A DNA stretch of 64,000 bases from Telluria antibiotica (GCF_011682055.1 NZ_JAAQOM010000007.1:1-64000), one strand, 5' to 3'; positions 45,474 to 54,829 are shown, counted from the first letter of the stretch. The notes: generated from the sequence alone by a model not told the origin. Program-made: numbers and translations.

Positions 45474-46676
45474 TCAACCACCCGAGCACACGGGACAATC
45501 GTTCCCCGTGCAGGGCGTTCCCGGATCGACGGGGTCATGGGGCATGCAGCCGATGCCCGTGCAGGTCGGCGGCGGGTTCTGGCTCACGGGCGGGTCGCCG
45601 GGGTTCGTCGGCGTGCCGTTGTTGCCCGCGCCCGGCGCGCTTTCCGGCGTCTGTTCGATCGCGTCGGACTGCATGTGCATCGTGACGTTGATCGTCAGTG
45701 GGATGCGTCCCGCCTGCACAAGGGCCGTGTACTCCGGGTCGTTGCCCGGGTCCATGGCCTTCAGGTAGGCGACGAACACGGTGCTCGCGACCGGGATCTT
45801 CGGCAGGTAGCCGTGCAGGATGCGCAGCTTGAGCAGGTTGGCGTCGTAGATCGTCTGGCCGGAATTCGGTTTGATTTGCTGGTCCTTGGAACTCAGGTTG
45901 GCGTTCGGGATCACGCGCTTGCCGCCCGTGTTGTACTTCACCGCCAGCTTCGGCTCCTTCCAGTCCTCGAAGCTTTCGGCGGTCGGGTTGAGCATCCTGA
46001 TCCGCGCAACGTTGTTGGCGTTGATGTCGTTGGTTGCCTTGGCCAGCGACGCGGCGATCTCGTCGGGACTCGTCCCACCGCCGTACATCGGCACGAGCGC
46101 CTTGAGGTATTCGGCCTTGATCGTGGCGAGGTTGGCGTGATCCATGGTCCCCGCGCGCGCCGCCATGAACGTCGCGTGGTTCACCTGGTTCTTGGCGAAG
46201 AAGATCATCGCGTACTGCAGGATGCCCAGCCCGATCAGCGTGAGCATCGGCCCGGCCACGATGAATTCGACCATCGCGATGCCGCTCTGCGCGTGCGCGC
46301 GCAGGCGCGGCGCATTCCTGCGCGCGAGGCCGGGGTGCGCCAGGCGGTCGCCCGTACGGATACCCAGGCGGTCGATGGCGCCCGCCGCCAGTTCGAGCGT
46401 GTGGCGCGCGCCGCGGTGCGCGCTCGCGCGCCACGGCCGCAGGCGCGGCACGCACGCGAGGACGACGCCGTCCGCGTCCAGGTACACGACGTCGATGGCC
46501 TGGCGCATGAAGGCGCAGTGCACGCTGGCGCAGCGGGTCAGCAGGAGGCCGGCGTTTGGCGCGAGCGGCGGCACCAGCATCAGGCCGCGCAGGCGCGACC
46601 AGAAACCGTCCGCGAGCGCGATCTCGAGCGGGTGCGCACCGCTGGCCGTGTGCAGAAGGATCGTACGGTCCGTCAT
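45474..46676 (-). CDS. DUF192-TadE fusion protein
   Basis: 400 residues. Residues ~1-112 match DUF192 (DGFWSRLRGLMLV, GLLLTRCASVHCAFMRQAIDVVYLDADGVVLAC, HTLELAAGAIDRLGIRTGD). From ~125 the chain is TadE-like: QSGIAMVEFIVAGPMLTLIG (membrane segment), then a pseudopilin-type body (NQVNHATFMAARAG). The ~50-residue tail is Pro/Gly/Cys-rich. One uninterrupted frame covers both, and no ATG or GTG with a ribosome site is seen between them. DUF192 genes often sit in Tad loci as separate genes. The stop is 18 bp before RHS A. Confidence 0.85.
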   Translation of the reverse strand: MTDRTILLHTASGAHPLEIALADGFWSRLRGLMLVPPLAPNAGLLLTRCASVHCAFMRQAIDVVYLDADGVVLACVPRLRPWRASAHRGARHTLELAAGAIDRLGIRTGDRLAHPGLARRNAPRLRAHAQSGIAMVEFIVAGPMLTLIGLGILQYAMIFFAKNQVNHATFMAARAGTMDHANLATIKAEYLKALVPMYGGGTSPDEIAASLAKATNDINANNVARIRMLNPTAESFEDWKEPKLAVKYNTGGKRVIPNANLSSKDQQIKPNSGQTIYDANLLKLRILHGYLPKIPVASTVFVAYLKAMDPGNDPEYTALVQAGRIPLTINVTMHMQSDAIEQTPESAPGAGNNGTPTNPGDPPVSQNPPPTCTGIGCMPHDPVDPGTPCTGNDCPVCSGG

Positions 46677-46680
46677 GGTC

Positions 46681-47613
46681 TTACAGTCCCTCCTGCATGA
46701 ATTTCATCGCGATGGGGAAGAACAGCACGATGAACGTGCACGGGAAAATGAAGGCGATCAGCGGGAACAGCAGCTTGACCGGCGCTTCCATCGCCAGCTT
46801 CTCGGCGCGCAGGAAGCGCTCGCTGCGGCGCTGGTCGGCCTGGGCGCGCAGCACGGGGCCCAGGCTCATGCCCATGCTCTCCGCCTGGATCACGGCGCCC
46901 GTGAACGTGCTGACGCCCGGTTCGTTGAGGCGCTCGGCCATCGTGCGCAGCGCTTCGGCGCGGCTGCGGCCCGCGCGGATGTCGCGCAGCACGCGCTGCA
47001 GCTCGTCGCGCAAGATGCCCTTGGGGCCGCGCGCGACGGCCTGGCTCAATGCGCCTTGCAGGTTCAGCCCGGCCTCCACGCACAGGGTGATGATGTCCAG
47101 GTAGAAGGGCAGGCTCTTGAGCAGTTCGCCGCGGCGGAGCGTGACGCGGTCGCGCAGCCAGATCGCCGGATACGCGTAGCCGAACAGCGCGCCGGCCGCG
47201 GCGACCTCGAGGTACACCGTCGCGCTGGCGCCGTTGGCGAACATGTCGGGGCGGTCGAACGACCCGAGCAGCCACCAGCACAGCAGCGCGACCAGCATGG
47301 CGGTGACGAGGCGCGCGCCGAGGAACTGGCTGGGCGTCAGCGCGTAATCGAGGCCGGCCTTGCGCAGCTTGGCCAGCGTGTCGCGGTGCGATTTGTCCGA
47401 CAGCAGCGGGTCGATGAAATAGGCGGTCCAGTGGATCGGCCACCATACCGCGCGAAACGCGGGCGGCGGCGGGTCCTTGAAGGCGCGGTCTTCCTGCGGC
47501 ACGTCGGCCACCGTGCGGCTCAGGAGCCAGCCGGCCAGCGCGGCCGCCAGGCCGATAACCACGGCCAGCAGCATGAGTACGAAGTCGGGATGCTTGAGTA
47601 AATAGGTCAACAT
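46681..47613 (-). CDS. tadC: Tad pilus inner-membrane platform protein TadC
   Basis: 310 residues with the T2SSF/GspF fold: two membrane segments at the N-terminus (FVLMLLAVVIGLAAALAGWLL), LPFYLDIITLCVEAGLNLQGAL in the core, and a hydrophobic C-terminus (VKLLFPLIAFIFPCTFIVLFF). With TadB it forms the platform through which the TadA motor assembles Flp pili. The start at 47613 is chosen for its GAGGA site 5 bp upstream; a start at 47637 would overlap tadB. Confidence 0.92.
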   Translation of the reverse strand: MLTYLLKHPDFVLMLLAVVIGLAAALAGWLLSRTVADVPQEDRAFKDPPPPAFRAVWWPIHWTAYFIDPLLSDKSHRDTLAKLRKAGLDYALTPSQFLGARLVTAMLVALLCWWLLGSFDRPDMFANGASATVYLEVAAAGALFGYAYPAIWLRDRVTLRRGELLKSLPFYLDIITLCVEAGLNLQGALSQAVARGPKGILRDELQRVLRDIRAGRSRAEALRTMAERLNEPGVSTFTGAVIQAESMGMSLGPVLRAQADQRRSERFLRAEKLAMEAPVKLLFPLIAFIFPCTFIVLFFPIAMKFMQEGL

Positions 47614-47620
47614 GGCGTCC

Positions 47621-48481
47621 TCACACGTCGATGGCAACGATCCGGCGGATCACGTAGATGCCCAGGCCCTCGAACACCGCGAGCACGGCGAGCGTGGCCC
47701 AGCCGATCCGTTCGTTCCACAGATGCGACATGGCCTCCGGCTCCATCCGGTTCAGCACGAGCATCAGCGCTACCGGCAGGGCGCCGACGACCCAGGCCTG
47801 CAGCTTGCCCTGCGCCGTCAGCGCGCGGATCTTGCCTTCCATTTGCAGGCGGCTGCGGATCGTGTTGGCCGTGCGTTCGAGCGTCTCGGCCAGGCTGCCG
47901 CCCGTCTCGGTGGCAATGCGCATTGCCGACACCACCAAGGTCGTGGTCTGCGTCGGCACGCGCCGCGCGAGATTGGCGAGACTCTGCTCCAGCGGCAGGC
48001 CGAGGCGCTGCTCGCGCAGCAGCAGCGAGAATTCCTGGCCTAGCGGCGCCGGCGCCTCCGCGACCAGCTGGACCATCGCGGCGTTCAGGCCGATACCGGC
48101 GCGCATGCCGCCCGCCAGCATCATCAGGGCGTCCGGCAGCTGTTCCTCGAACTTGTGCATGCGCCGGTTGCGCATCCACGCGTACAGCGCACGCGGGAAG
48201 AGGCCCATCATCAGCAGCACGGGCAGCGCGAGCATCATGCTGCCGGAGGCCATCCACACCAGCAGCGGCACCAGCGCCACCACGGCCATGTTGGCGGCGA
48301 ACAGCTTGCGCGGGTCGATGAACAGGAAGAATTCGCGGGCCTGGAAGTTGGCGCGCTTGGTGAAGCTGGTGCGGTAGCGCTTCAGTGTCGCGGTGCCCAT
48401 GTCGATCACGAACCAGGTCAGCACGGCGGCCGCCAGGGCGATCACGACGCTGAACGACATCAGGACGGTGCTACTGTTCAT
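47621..48481 (-). CDS. tadB: Tad pilus inner-membrane platform protein TadB
   Basis: 286 residues, T2SSF family. An N-terminal hydrophobic helix (VLMSFSVVIALAAAVLTWFVI), a second pair of helices (LVPLLVWMASG, LPVLLMMGLFP), the conserved core QLPDALMMLAGGMRAGIGL, and a C-terminal helix. It is the partner of TadC. The start overlaps the tadA stop (ATGA, 48478-48481). Confidence 0.92.
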   Translation of the reverse strand: MNSSTVLMSFSVVIALAAAVLTWFVIDMGTATLKRYRTSFTKRANFQAREFFLFIDPRKLFAANMAVVALVPLLVWMASGSMMLALPVLLMMGLFPRALYAWMRNRRMHKFEEQLPDALMMLAGGMRAGIGLNAAMVQLVAEAPAPLGQEFSLLLREQRLGLPLEQSLANLARRVPTQTTTLVVSAMRIATETGGSLAETLERTANTIRSRLQMEGKIRALTAQGKLQAWVVGALPVALMLVLNRMEPEAMSHLWNERIGWATLAVLAVFEGLGIYVIRRIVAIDV

Positions 48482-50304
48482 CGCCGCGCCTCCGCCTGCA
48501 GGTGGGTGACGCGGCCGTCGTCGGCGTCGTCGCGCTCGTCGGGGTGCGGCGTGAACAGCCCCATGTCGAGCTGCGCACCCGTCGCGCGCAGCTCCTCGTA
48601 GAACGTGGGCACCATGCCGCAGCCCGTGAAATAGCCCTGGATGCGGTGCGAGCCGCGCTCGCCCGCATAGCCGCGGCTGACGAAGCGGAACACGTCCTGC
48701 AGCTGGATCTTGCCGCTCTCCATGCCGGTGATCTCCGTGATGCACGTGACCTTGCGCGAGCCGCACGAGAAGCGGGTCTGCTGCACGATGATGTCGACGG
48801 CCGACGCGATCTGCTCGCGGATCGCGGTCAGCGGCAGGTCCATGCCGGCCATCAGCACCATCGTCTCCAGGCGCGCGAGGCCGTCGCGCGGCGTGTTCGC
48901 GTGCAAGGTGGTGAGCGAACCTTCGTGGCCCGTGTTCATCGCCTGCAGCATGTCGAGCGCCTCGGCGCCGCGGCATTCGCCCACGACGATGCGGTCGGGG
49001 CGCATCCGCAGCGTGTTGCGCACCAGGTCGCGGATGGCGACGGAGCCTTTGCCTTCCACGTTCGCGGGCCGCGATTCGAGACTGATCAGGTGGTCGTGGT
49101 GCAGCTGCAGCTCGGCCGCATCCTCGACCGTGATGATGCGTTCGCCGTCCGGAATGAAGTTCGACAGGATGTTGAGCAAGGTGGTCTTGCCCGAGCCCGT
49201 GCCGCCGGAGACGATGATGTTCTTGCGCGCCTCGACGCACACCTGCAGGAATTCCGCCATCTCGGGACTGATGGCGTCGAAGTCGACGAGGTCGGACGCG
49301 CTCAGTTTGCGCTTGGCGAATTTACGTATCGTGAGCGTCGGGCCCTTCAGCGCCAGCGGCGGGATGATGGCGTTCACGCGCGAGCCGTCCTTCAGGCGCG
49401 CGTCGACCATCGGCGACGATTCGTCGATGCGGCGGCCCAGCGGCGCCACGATGCGCTCGATCACGCCCAGCACGGCGCGGTCGCCGGTGAACGTGAGCGG
49501 ATGGCGCTGCAGGCGGCCCTTGCGTTCCACGTAGATCTGGTCGTAGCGGTTGACCATGATCTCCGAGATGCTGTCGTCGTCGAGCAGTTCTTCCAGCGGG
49601 CCCAGGCCGATGGCTTCGTTCAGCACCTGGCGGCTCAACTGGGCCGGGTCGAGTTCGCGCGGCAGCTCACCGGCCAGTTCCTCCATGATGGCGTCGATGA
49701 GGGCGCCCGTTTCGTTGCGCAGCTGCGCGTCCGACATGGCCGACACGTCGCGCCGGCGCAGGTCGATGGCGTCGAGCAGCTTGTTGTGGATGCGCTTGCG
49801 CCATTCGAATTCGAGTTCCTTGACCGGCGTGGCCGCCACGACGACGGGGAACCCGTCGGCGGTCGCATCGTCCGCGCGCGTGCGCAGCACCTCTTCCTGC
49901 GCCTGCACGGCCTGTTGGCGCGAGGCGAGGAGCGCGTCGCTGGCGTTCTGGTTGCGCTGCGTGGCGGTGCTCGAGCGCGAGCCCGGCGCCGCGGCCTGCG
50001 CGAAGCCGGCCGATGCGACTTCCAGCACGCGCAGGCGGTATGGGCCGATGGCGATCACGTCGTTGCCGCGCAAGGGGCCGTGCTGCACGGCGATGCGGGC
50101 CTCGTTGACGAACACGCCGCCGAACGCGCCCATGTCTTCCAGCAGCACGCCGCCGGGCGTGCGGAACAGGCGCGCGTGCTCGCGGCCGACGCGCCAGCTG
50201 TCGAGCCGGACCTCGCTGTCGCGGCCCTTGCCGATGACGCAATCGTCCGGCGCCTGCACGAGGCGGCGCGCGCCGTCCGGGTCGGTGATCTCGATCTGTA
50301 GCAT
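48478..50304 (-). CDS. tadA: Tad pilus motor ATPase TadA/CpaF with N-terminal FHA domain
   Basis: 608 residues. Residues ~1-100 form an FHA domain (CVIGKGRDSEVRLDSWRVGREHARL, GVFVNEARI), a phosphothreonine-binding module. From ~170 the chain is a CpaF secretion ATPase with Walker A VSGGTGSGKTTLLN, Walker B region RPDRIVVGECRGAEALDML and the His box GHEGSLTTLHANT. AGGAGG lies 5 bp before the ATG at 50304. An FHA domain on the motor points to control by Ser/Thr phosphorylation. No tadZ/cpaE is present in the locus. Confidence 0.93.
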   Translation of the reverse strand: MLQIEITDPDGARRLVQAPDDCVIGKGRDSEVRLDSWRVGREHARLFRTPGGVLLEDMGAFGGVFVNEARIAVQHGPLRGNDVIAIGPYRLRVLEVASAGFAQAAAPGSRSSTATQRNQNASDALLASRQQAVQAQEEVLRTRADDATADGFPVVVAATPVKELEFEWRKRIHNKLLDAIDLRRRDVSAMSDAQLRNETGALIDAIMEELAGELPRELDPAQLSRQVLNEAIGLGPLEELLDDDSISEIMVNRYDQIYVERKGRLQRHPLTFTGDRAVLGVIERIVAPLGRRIDESSPMVDARLKDGSRVNAIIPPLALKGPTLTIRKFAKRKLSASDLVDFDAISPEMAEFLQVCVEARKNIIVSGGTGSGKTTLLNILSNFIPDGERIITVEDAAELQLHHDHLISLESRPANVEGKGSVAIRDLVRNTLRMRPDRIVVGECRGAEALDMLQAMNTGHEGSLTTLHANTPRDGLARLETMVLMAGMDLPLTAIREQIASAVDIIVQQTRFSCGSRKVTCITEITGMESGKIQLQDVFRFVSRGYAGERGSHRIQGYFTGCGMVPTFYEELRATGAQLDMGLFTPHPDERDDADDGRVTHLQAEARR

Positions 50305-50320
50305 GGTTCCTCCTCGCGCT

Positions 50321-51964
50321 TTACTCGGTTGCGGTATCCGTCTGCGCACGCGCGGCGGGCGGCGCGGGCGGCAGCGCCGGCACGGCCTGGTTGATTCTTT
50401 CGGCCGGACGGCCCGGCTGCAGCGGATCGCTCAGGTGCGGCGGCCCGTCGAGCCGTTCGGACAGGCGCTCGTTCGTGCGCTGCACTCGGTCCACGAGGCC
50501 AGGCGTGCGGGAGTCGACGATGGTCGGGGTCACGAACACGACGAGCTCCGTCTCCTTGTTCTGGTAGCGCTTCGAGCGGAACAGCGGGCCCAGGACGGGC
50601 AGGCTGCCGAGGAAGGGCACCTTGTCGATGTCGCTGCTGATGTTGCGCTGGAGGAGGCCGGACAGCACGATCGTCTCGCCATCGTGCGTGTTGAACTCGG
50701 TCTTCGTGCGGCGGGTCAGCAGCGCCGGACCCGCGGCCGTCGTGACCGAGGGGTCGATCGAGCTCACTTCCGATTCGATCACGGCGCGGATGACGCCGTC
50801 GCGCCCGATCTTCGGTTCGATGTCGAGCTTGATGCCGTACTGTTTGAACAGGATCGTCACGCCCTGCTGCGATGCGACGGAATACGGGAACTCGCCACCC
50901 GCGAGAAAGCTGGCCTTGAAGCCGCTGCGCGCCGACAGCTGCGGCTCGGCGAGGACGCTCGCGGTGCCTTTCTGTTCCAGCAGGTTCAGTTGGGCCGCGA
51001 GGCCCATGTTCACGCCGCCGAGGATGTTCAGTGCCGATGGCAGCGTCGCCGTCGTGCCGCTGCCGCCACCGGGCTGCTTGTCGGTGATGGGCAGGCCGTT
51101 GCCGGCGCCACTGGCAGGGATGTCGATCGAGTATGGACCGTCGGTGCCGCGCCGGATCGGGCGCCAGATGCCGGCCAGCGCGGCGCCGCCCGTGGACGTC
51201 CATTTCATGCCGATCTCGCTCAGCTGCGTCTTCGGAAATTCCACGACCTTCACGTCCATCATGACCATCTTTTCCCAGCCGACGGCGCTGGTGAAGTTGA
51301 CGATCTGCGGATAGCGCTTGGCCAGTTCGGCCACCTTGTCGCGGTCTTCGTCGGACAACGCGTTGCCCTCGACGATCACCTTGTCGCCGACGACGGAGGT
51401 CTTGACGTTCGGGATCGTGGCCAGGAAGGTGGCCACTTCGCGCGCGACGCGCGCCATGTCGCCCGGCACGATGTGGACCTTCACGCGCTGGTAGCGGCCA
51501 TTGCCGTTCCAGACGAACAGTGTCGTCGTGCCGGGCCCGTTGGCGAACAGGATCACTTCGCGGTCGTCGAGCGCCGACGCGGACAGGATGTTGCCATTGC
51601 CGACCGCGATCCGGGCCAGTCCCGGCGCCGGGAACACACGCGACTCGCCGACGAACATCTCCACGTCCGGCACCATCGCGTCATCGGCGCTGTCCGCCTT
51701 GCCGATCGGCGCATATGGCATGTCCGCGGCGGCGCCGCGGCGCGCGGCCGGGCGGGCGCGTCCGACGTCGTCCAGCACGTTGCGGCGCGTTTCGGACGCA
51801 GGCGCAGGCGCGGCGGCCGGTGCGGCGGCGGGCGCGGGCACGGCCGCGACGGGGCCGGCCTGGGCGGACGGGATGGACGGGGCGGTGGCGCAGGCGAGGG
51901 CCACGCAGGCGGCGAGGACGCCGCGCAGCGGCGGACGGGTCGTTGTCGGTACGGTCGATGTCAT
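50321..51964 (-). CDS. cpaC: Tad pilus outer-membrane secretin RcpA/CpaC
   Basis: 547 residues with a signal peptide and an Ala/Pro-rich linker. The N-terminal BON-like/N-domains (NVKTSVVGDKVIVEGNALSDEDRDKVAELAKRY) precede a secretin domain (GTASVLAEPQLSARSGFKASFLAGGEFPY, VPFLGSLPVLGPLFRSKRY, ELVVFVTPTIV). It should form the outer-membrane gate of the Flp pilus. A Pro/Arg-rich tail follows. It lies 16 bp after tadA in gene order and 87 bp after cpaB. Confidence 0.94.
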   Translation of the reverse strand: MTSTVPTTTRPPLRGVLAACVALACATAPSIPSAQAGPVAAVPAPAAAPAAAPAPASETRRNVLDDVGRARPAARRGAAADMPYAPIGKADSADDAMVPDVEMFVGESRVFPAPGLARIAVGNGNILSASALDDREVILFANGPGTTTLFVWNGNGRYQRVKVHIVPGDMARVAREVATFLATIPNVKTSVVGDKVIVEGNALSDEDRDKVAELAKRYPQIVNFTSAVGWEKMVMMDVKVVEFPKTQLSEIGMKWTSTGGAALAGIWRPIRRGTDGPYSIDIPASGAGNGLPITDKQPGGGSGTTATLPSALNILGGVNMGLAAQLNLLEQKGTASVLAEPQLSARSGFKASFLAGGEFPYSVASQQGVTILFKQYGIKLDIEPKIGRDGVIRAVIESEVSSIDPSVTTAAGPALLTRRTKTEFNTHDGETIVLSGLLQRNISSDIDKVPFLGSLPVLGPLFRSKRYQNKETELVVFVTPTIVDSRTPGLVDRVQRTNERLSERLDGPPHLSDPLQPGRPAERINQAVPALPPAPPAARAQTDTATE

Positions 51965-52051
51965 AAAGGTTGTGCTGGGAAGTTGGCGCCGCCGCGGTGG
52001 GCGGCCGCGGATCGTTCAAAACGCTGGCGGCAATTCAAAAACGGCGGACGG

Positions 52052-52999
52052 TCACGGTGCGCCGGCGGCTTGCGCGGCCGCGCTGCCTGGTGCCGGCGCC
52101 CGCTCCGGCGCGACGTCGGCCGTGTCCGCGCCGGAGCGGGGCGCGAGGCGCAGCGCTTCCGGCGGCAGGTTCTTCATGCTGCCGCCGTACAGGACCGGCA
52201 CCTCGCGCCGGCCGCGGCCACCGTTGCGCACGGGGGCCGCGCCGCCGAGGCCCAGCAGGGCGGCCACGTCGTATTTGCCGGCGAGCGGCTGCTTGTCCTG
52301 CGGGTTGCGCAGCAGCGCGGTCATACGGCCAGCGTCGCGCGCCGCGATCAGGAGGCGCGCCTCGTCCGGACTTGTGTTGATGGTGACGGTCGAGTACTGG
52401 CGCGGCCCGCCGGACTTCGGATCGTCCAGCGAGCGCTGGCCGGTCGCCATCACGGCCACGTTCTGCATGACGGGGAACGTCGACTTCTTCCCATCGCGCT
52501 CGACCGTGACGAGCAGGTCGATCGTGTCGCCCGGTTCCAGCATCCCGGAGATGGAGTTGATCTCGTCGACGGGGACCGTCATCGCGCGCCGGCCCGCTTC
52601 CACGCGGGCGGAGAACGTGGGCATGCGCTGCGTCTCCATCAGGCCCCACAGGATCATCTCGCCGCTCTTGACGGGATACGCGAGGCGCTGGCCGTCGACG
52701 CGCTCGAAGTCGTCGGGCTGCAGCGCGGCCGAATGCGCGTATTCGGCCGGGATCGGACGCAGCGCCATGTTTTCGGCGGACAGCGTCCCACCTTGCGGGA
52801 TGTCGTGCTTGGCCACGATGACGGTGACGGTCTTGCCTTTCGACGTGGCCTCGATGGCCTGCATCTGGCGCGTGAGGTAGCTGCGCGCGGCCAGTGCGGC
52901 GAGCACGCCGATGGTCAGCGCGACGCCCAGCAGGATCCAGGTGCGGTTGGGACGGAATTGGCGGACGCGTGTAACGGTGGCTTTGGCAGTGGAGTTCAT
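52052..52999 (-). CDS. cpaB: Tad pilus assembly protein CpaB/RcpC
   Basis: 315 residues. One N-terminal membrane anchor (WILLGVALTIGVLAALAARSYL), a SAF domain (VIVAKHDIPQGGTLSAENMALR) and the RcpC/CpaB domain (GRRAMTVPVDEINSISGMLEPGDTIDLL). It is a periplasmic partner of the secretin. The C-terminal ~60 residues are Ala/Pro/Arg-rich. Its place just before the secretin gene is the standard Tad order. Confidence 0.93.
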   Translation of the reverse strand: MNSTAKATVTRVRQFRPNRTWILLGVALTIGVLAALAARSYLTRQMQAIEATSKGKTVTVIVAKHDIPQGGTLSAENMALRPIPAEYAHSAALQPDDFERVDGQRLAYPVKSGEMILWGLMETQRMPTFSARVEAGRRAMTVPVDEINSISGMLEPGDTIDLLVTVERDGKKSTFPVMQNVAVMATGQRSLDDPKSGGPRQYSTVTINTSPDEARLLIAARDAGRMTALLRNPQDKQPLAGKYDVAALLGLGGAAPVRNGGRGRREVPVLYGGSMKNLPPEALRLAPRSGADTADVAPERAPAPGSAAAQAAGAP

Positions 53000-53014
53000 G
53001 GCATGACTTATTAC

Positions 53015-53227
53015 TTACGAGGGCAGCGAAAGGGCGTAGCTGAAACGGTCATAGGCTTTATGGAAGCCGTCGAGCAGGATCTGGACGGCCGTGCGCGGCG
53101 CGCCGGCGTCGCCCGTGTCGCCAAGGCCGGGCAGGGGGACGAACAGCGCCAGCGCCAGCGCGGCGCAGACGACGACGTATTCCATCAACGATTGGCCGCG
53201 CTGGCGCGCCAGGCGTATTGGGTTCAT
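53015..53227 (-). CDS. Small pilin-like protein
   Basis: 70 residues: a basic leader MNPIRLARQRG, then QSLMEYVVVCAALALALFVP, a hydrophobic helix with the glutamate at position 5 after the likely cleavage site, as in Flp/TadE-type pilins. The remainder (TAVQILLDGFHKAYDRFSYALS) is short. It is likely a minor pilin. The start overlaps the upstream stop (ATGA, 53224-53227). The alternative long frame is a shadow of the neighbour. Confidence 0.7.
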   Translation of the reverse strand: MNPIRLARQRGQSLMEYVVVCAALALALFVPLPGLGDTGDAGAPRTAVQILLDGFHKAYDRFSYALSLPS

Positions 53228-54003
53228 TTGATTGCCTCCACGAGGTTGGTGGTCTGGATCACGATGCTGGTGTAACCCTCTTTGATGGCGGGGCGGATGA
53301 CGGCCATCGCTTCCTTGTTCTTCCCCTTGAAGAACAGCGTGCGTCCGGCCGCCAGCGTTGCCGGCAGCGCGGATGCCTGCGCCGTGTCGGCGCGCGCTTC
53401 GCGTTCGAGGACATAGCCTTCCGCCTGCAGTTTTTCGACGACGTAGTCGCGGTTGAGCTGCAGGCTCTGGCCGTTCTCCGCCAAGACGTAGGCCGTGGCC
53501 TTGCCGCGCTCCGTCGACGTCATCTGGTTCACGAGGCGCGTACCGTACGGCAGGCGCGCGAGCAGGCGTTCGTTGACGGCGCGCGTCGCGTCGCGGCGGT
53601 CGTAGGCCGTCTTCAGGTCCGACACGGTGACCGTGCCGTGTGTGCCGGCGCGCCCGTTCGGCAGCGCTTCCAGCATTACCGAGACGTAGTAATCGCCGCG
53701 GGCCTGGCCCAGCACCAGCTTGTCCTGCACGACGTCTTCGACGAGCGGCTGGCCCAGGCTGCGGCGGAACCAGTCGGCCGTCTCGAGCGGCGCCGTGTTG
53801 GTCACGAAGCCCTGCAGCCGCATGGGAAAGCCGCCGACGGAGAGTTGTTCGCCGATCTGGAATGGCTTGGCACCGGACGGCAGCGCCACGCTTGGCCACG
53901 ACGCGGCCGGCGCGGCGGTGCAGGCGCCCGCCAGCGCCAGCGCGGCGGCGAGCGCGCACGCGCGGGCGGCGAACGAACGGCGGAGGGAAGTCGCGTGCGT
54001 CAT
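53224..54003 (-). CDS. Exported Tad-locus protein of unknown function
   Basis: 259 residues with a signal peptide (…ALALAGACTAAPA); the cysteine there is not in a good lipobox. The body is soluble, with FQIGEQLSVGGFPMRLQGF and a C-terminal RTLFFKGKNKEAMAVIRPA. No family recognised. Its place between the TadE-like gene and the minor pilin suggests a periplasmic assembly role. Confidence 0.65.
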   Translation of the reverse strand: MTHATSLRRSFAARACALAAALALAGACTAAPAASWPSVALPSGAKPFQIGEQLSVGGFPMRLQGFVTNTAPLETADWFRRSLGQPLVEDVVQDKLVLGQARGDYYVSVMLEALPNGRAGTHGTVTVSDLKTAYDRRDATRAVNERLLARLPYGTRLVNQMTSTERGKATAYVLAENGQSLQLNRDYVVEKLQAEGYVLEREARADTAQASALPATLAAGRTLFFKGKNKEAMAVIRPAIKEGYTSIVIQTTNLVEAIK

Positions 54004-54007
54004 GGCG

Positions 54008-54829
54008 TCAGTGGGCGAGACGATCCGTCGGCACTTCCTCGCGCCAGTAATCGAGCTGGCCGATCTGCGGGCCGCAAGTCATGCAGACTCCGCCGGGCAA
54101 TTCCATCAGCCCGACGGCGGGATCGATGATCGGCTTTAACCATCCGAGCGCGGCGCCCGGGTTGACCAGCGGGTCGTCGATGTGGCTGATGACGTCGTTG
54201 GGGTCCCGTGCGGTCCACGCGTCCGGTACAAGGTCCACGTGGCGCCGGAGCACCAGGTTGATCGCCTTCAGGCCGTCGTAGCTGTGCGTTGGGCCGTTCA
54301 GCGTCGCCGGCAGGTTGGCGACCGTCACGCTCACGTTGCCGCGGAAGATGCCGCGCGCATGCAGGTCCAGTGCACCGTGGTTGACGAAAACCGTGTCGTC
54401 GGACGCGCCGCGGAACCCGGCGGCGCGGTTCGTGCTCGCGGTCTCGCCGAAGCTCACGCCCACGTCGTTGCCGAAGCTGCGGATCAGGGAATTGTTCAAC
54501 GGATCGCGCCAGAACAGGTTCTGGTGCGCCATGAAGTCGCCAGGCACGTCGTTGGTCTTGATGGGCGCCGTCGGATTGCTGAAGAACCGGCGCCGCACCT
54601 CGCCCGCGAGTTGGGCGTCCGGCTTCCAGCCGCCGTTCGCGGCGTCGTTGCGGATGGTCGCGTCGAACGCGACGTAGCGCGCGGCCATCTCCGTCGCATG
54701 CACCATGTCCTGGTATTTCGCGATCATCGGCAGCAGCAGCAATATGGGGACCAGGACCAGCGCCAGGCCGAGGAATTCGACCAGCGCCTGGCCGCGCGCG
54801 GCGCGTTGGTGAAGGTGCCGCGGGCTCAT
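54008..54829 (-). CDS. TadE-like minor pseudopilin
   Basis: 273 residues. The N-terminus RGQALVEFLGLALVLVPILLLLPMIAKYQDMVHATEMAARYVAF is the typical TadE motif: prepilin-like GQ-x-x-VE and one long helix. The rest is an exported domain with no known fold. It overlaps the next gene start by ATGA (54826-54829). Confidence 0.82.
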   Translation of the reverse strand: MSPRHLHQRAARGQALVEFLGLALVLVPILLLLPMIAKYQDMVHATEMAARYVAFDATIRNDAANGGWKPDAQLAGEVRRRFFSNPTAPIKTNDVPGDFMAHQNLFWRDPLNNSLIRSFGNDVGVSFGETASTNRAAGFRGASDDTVFVNHGALDLHARGIFRGNVSVTVANLPATLNGPTHSYDGLKAINLVLRRHVDLVPDAWTARDPNDVISHIDDPLVNPGAALGWLKPIIDPAVGLMELPGGVCMTCGPQIGQLDYWREEVPTDRLAH

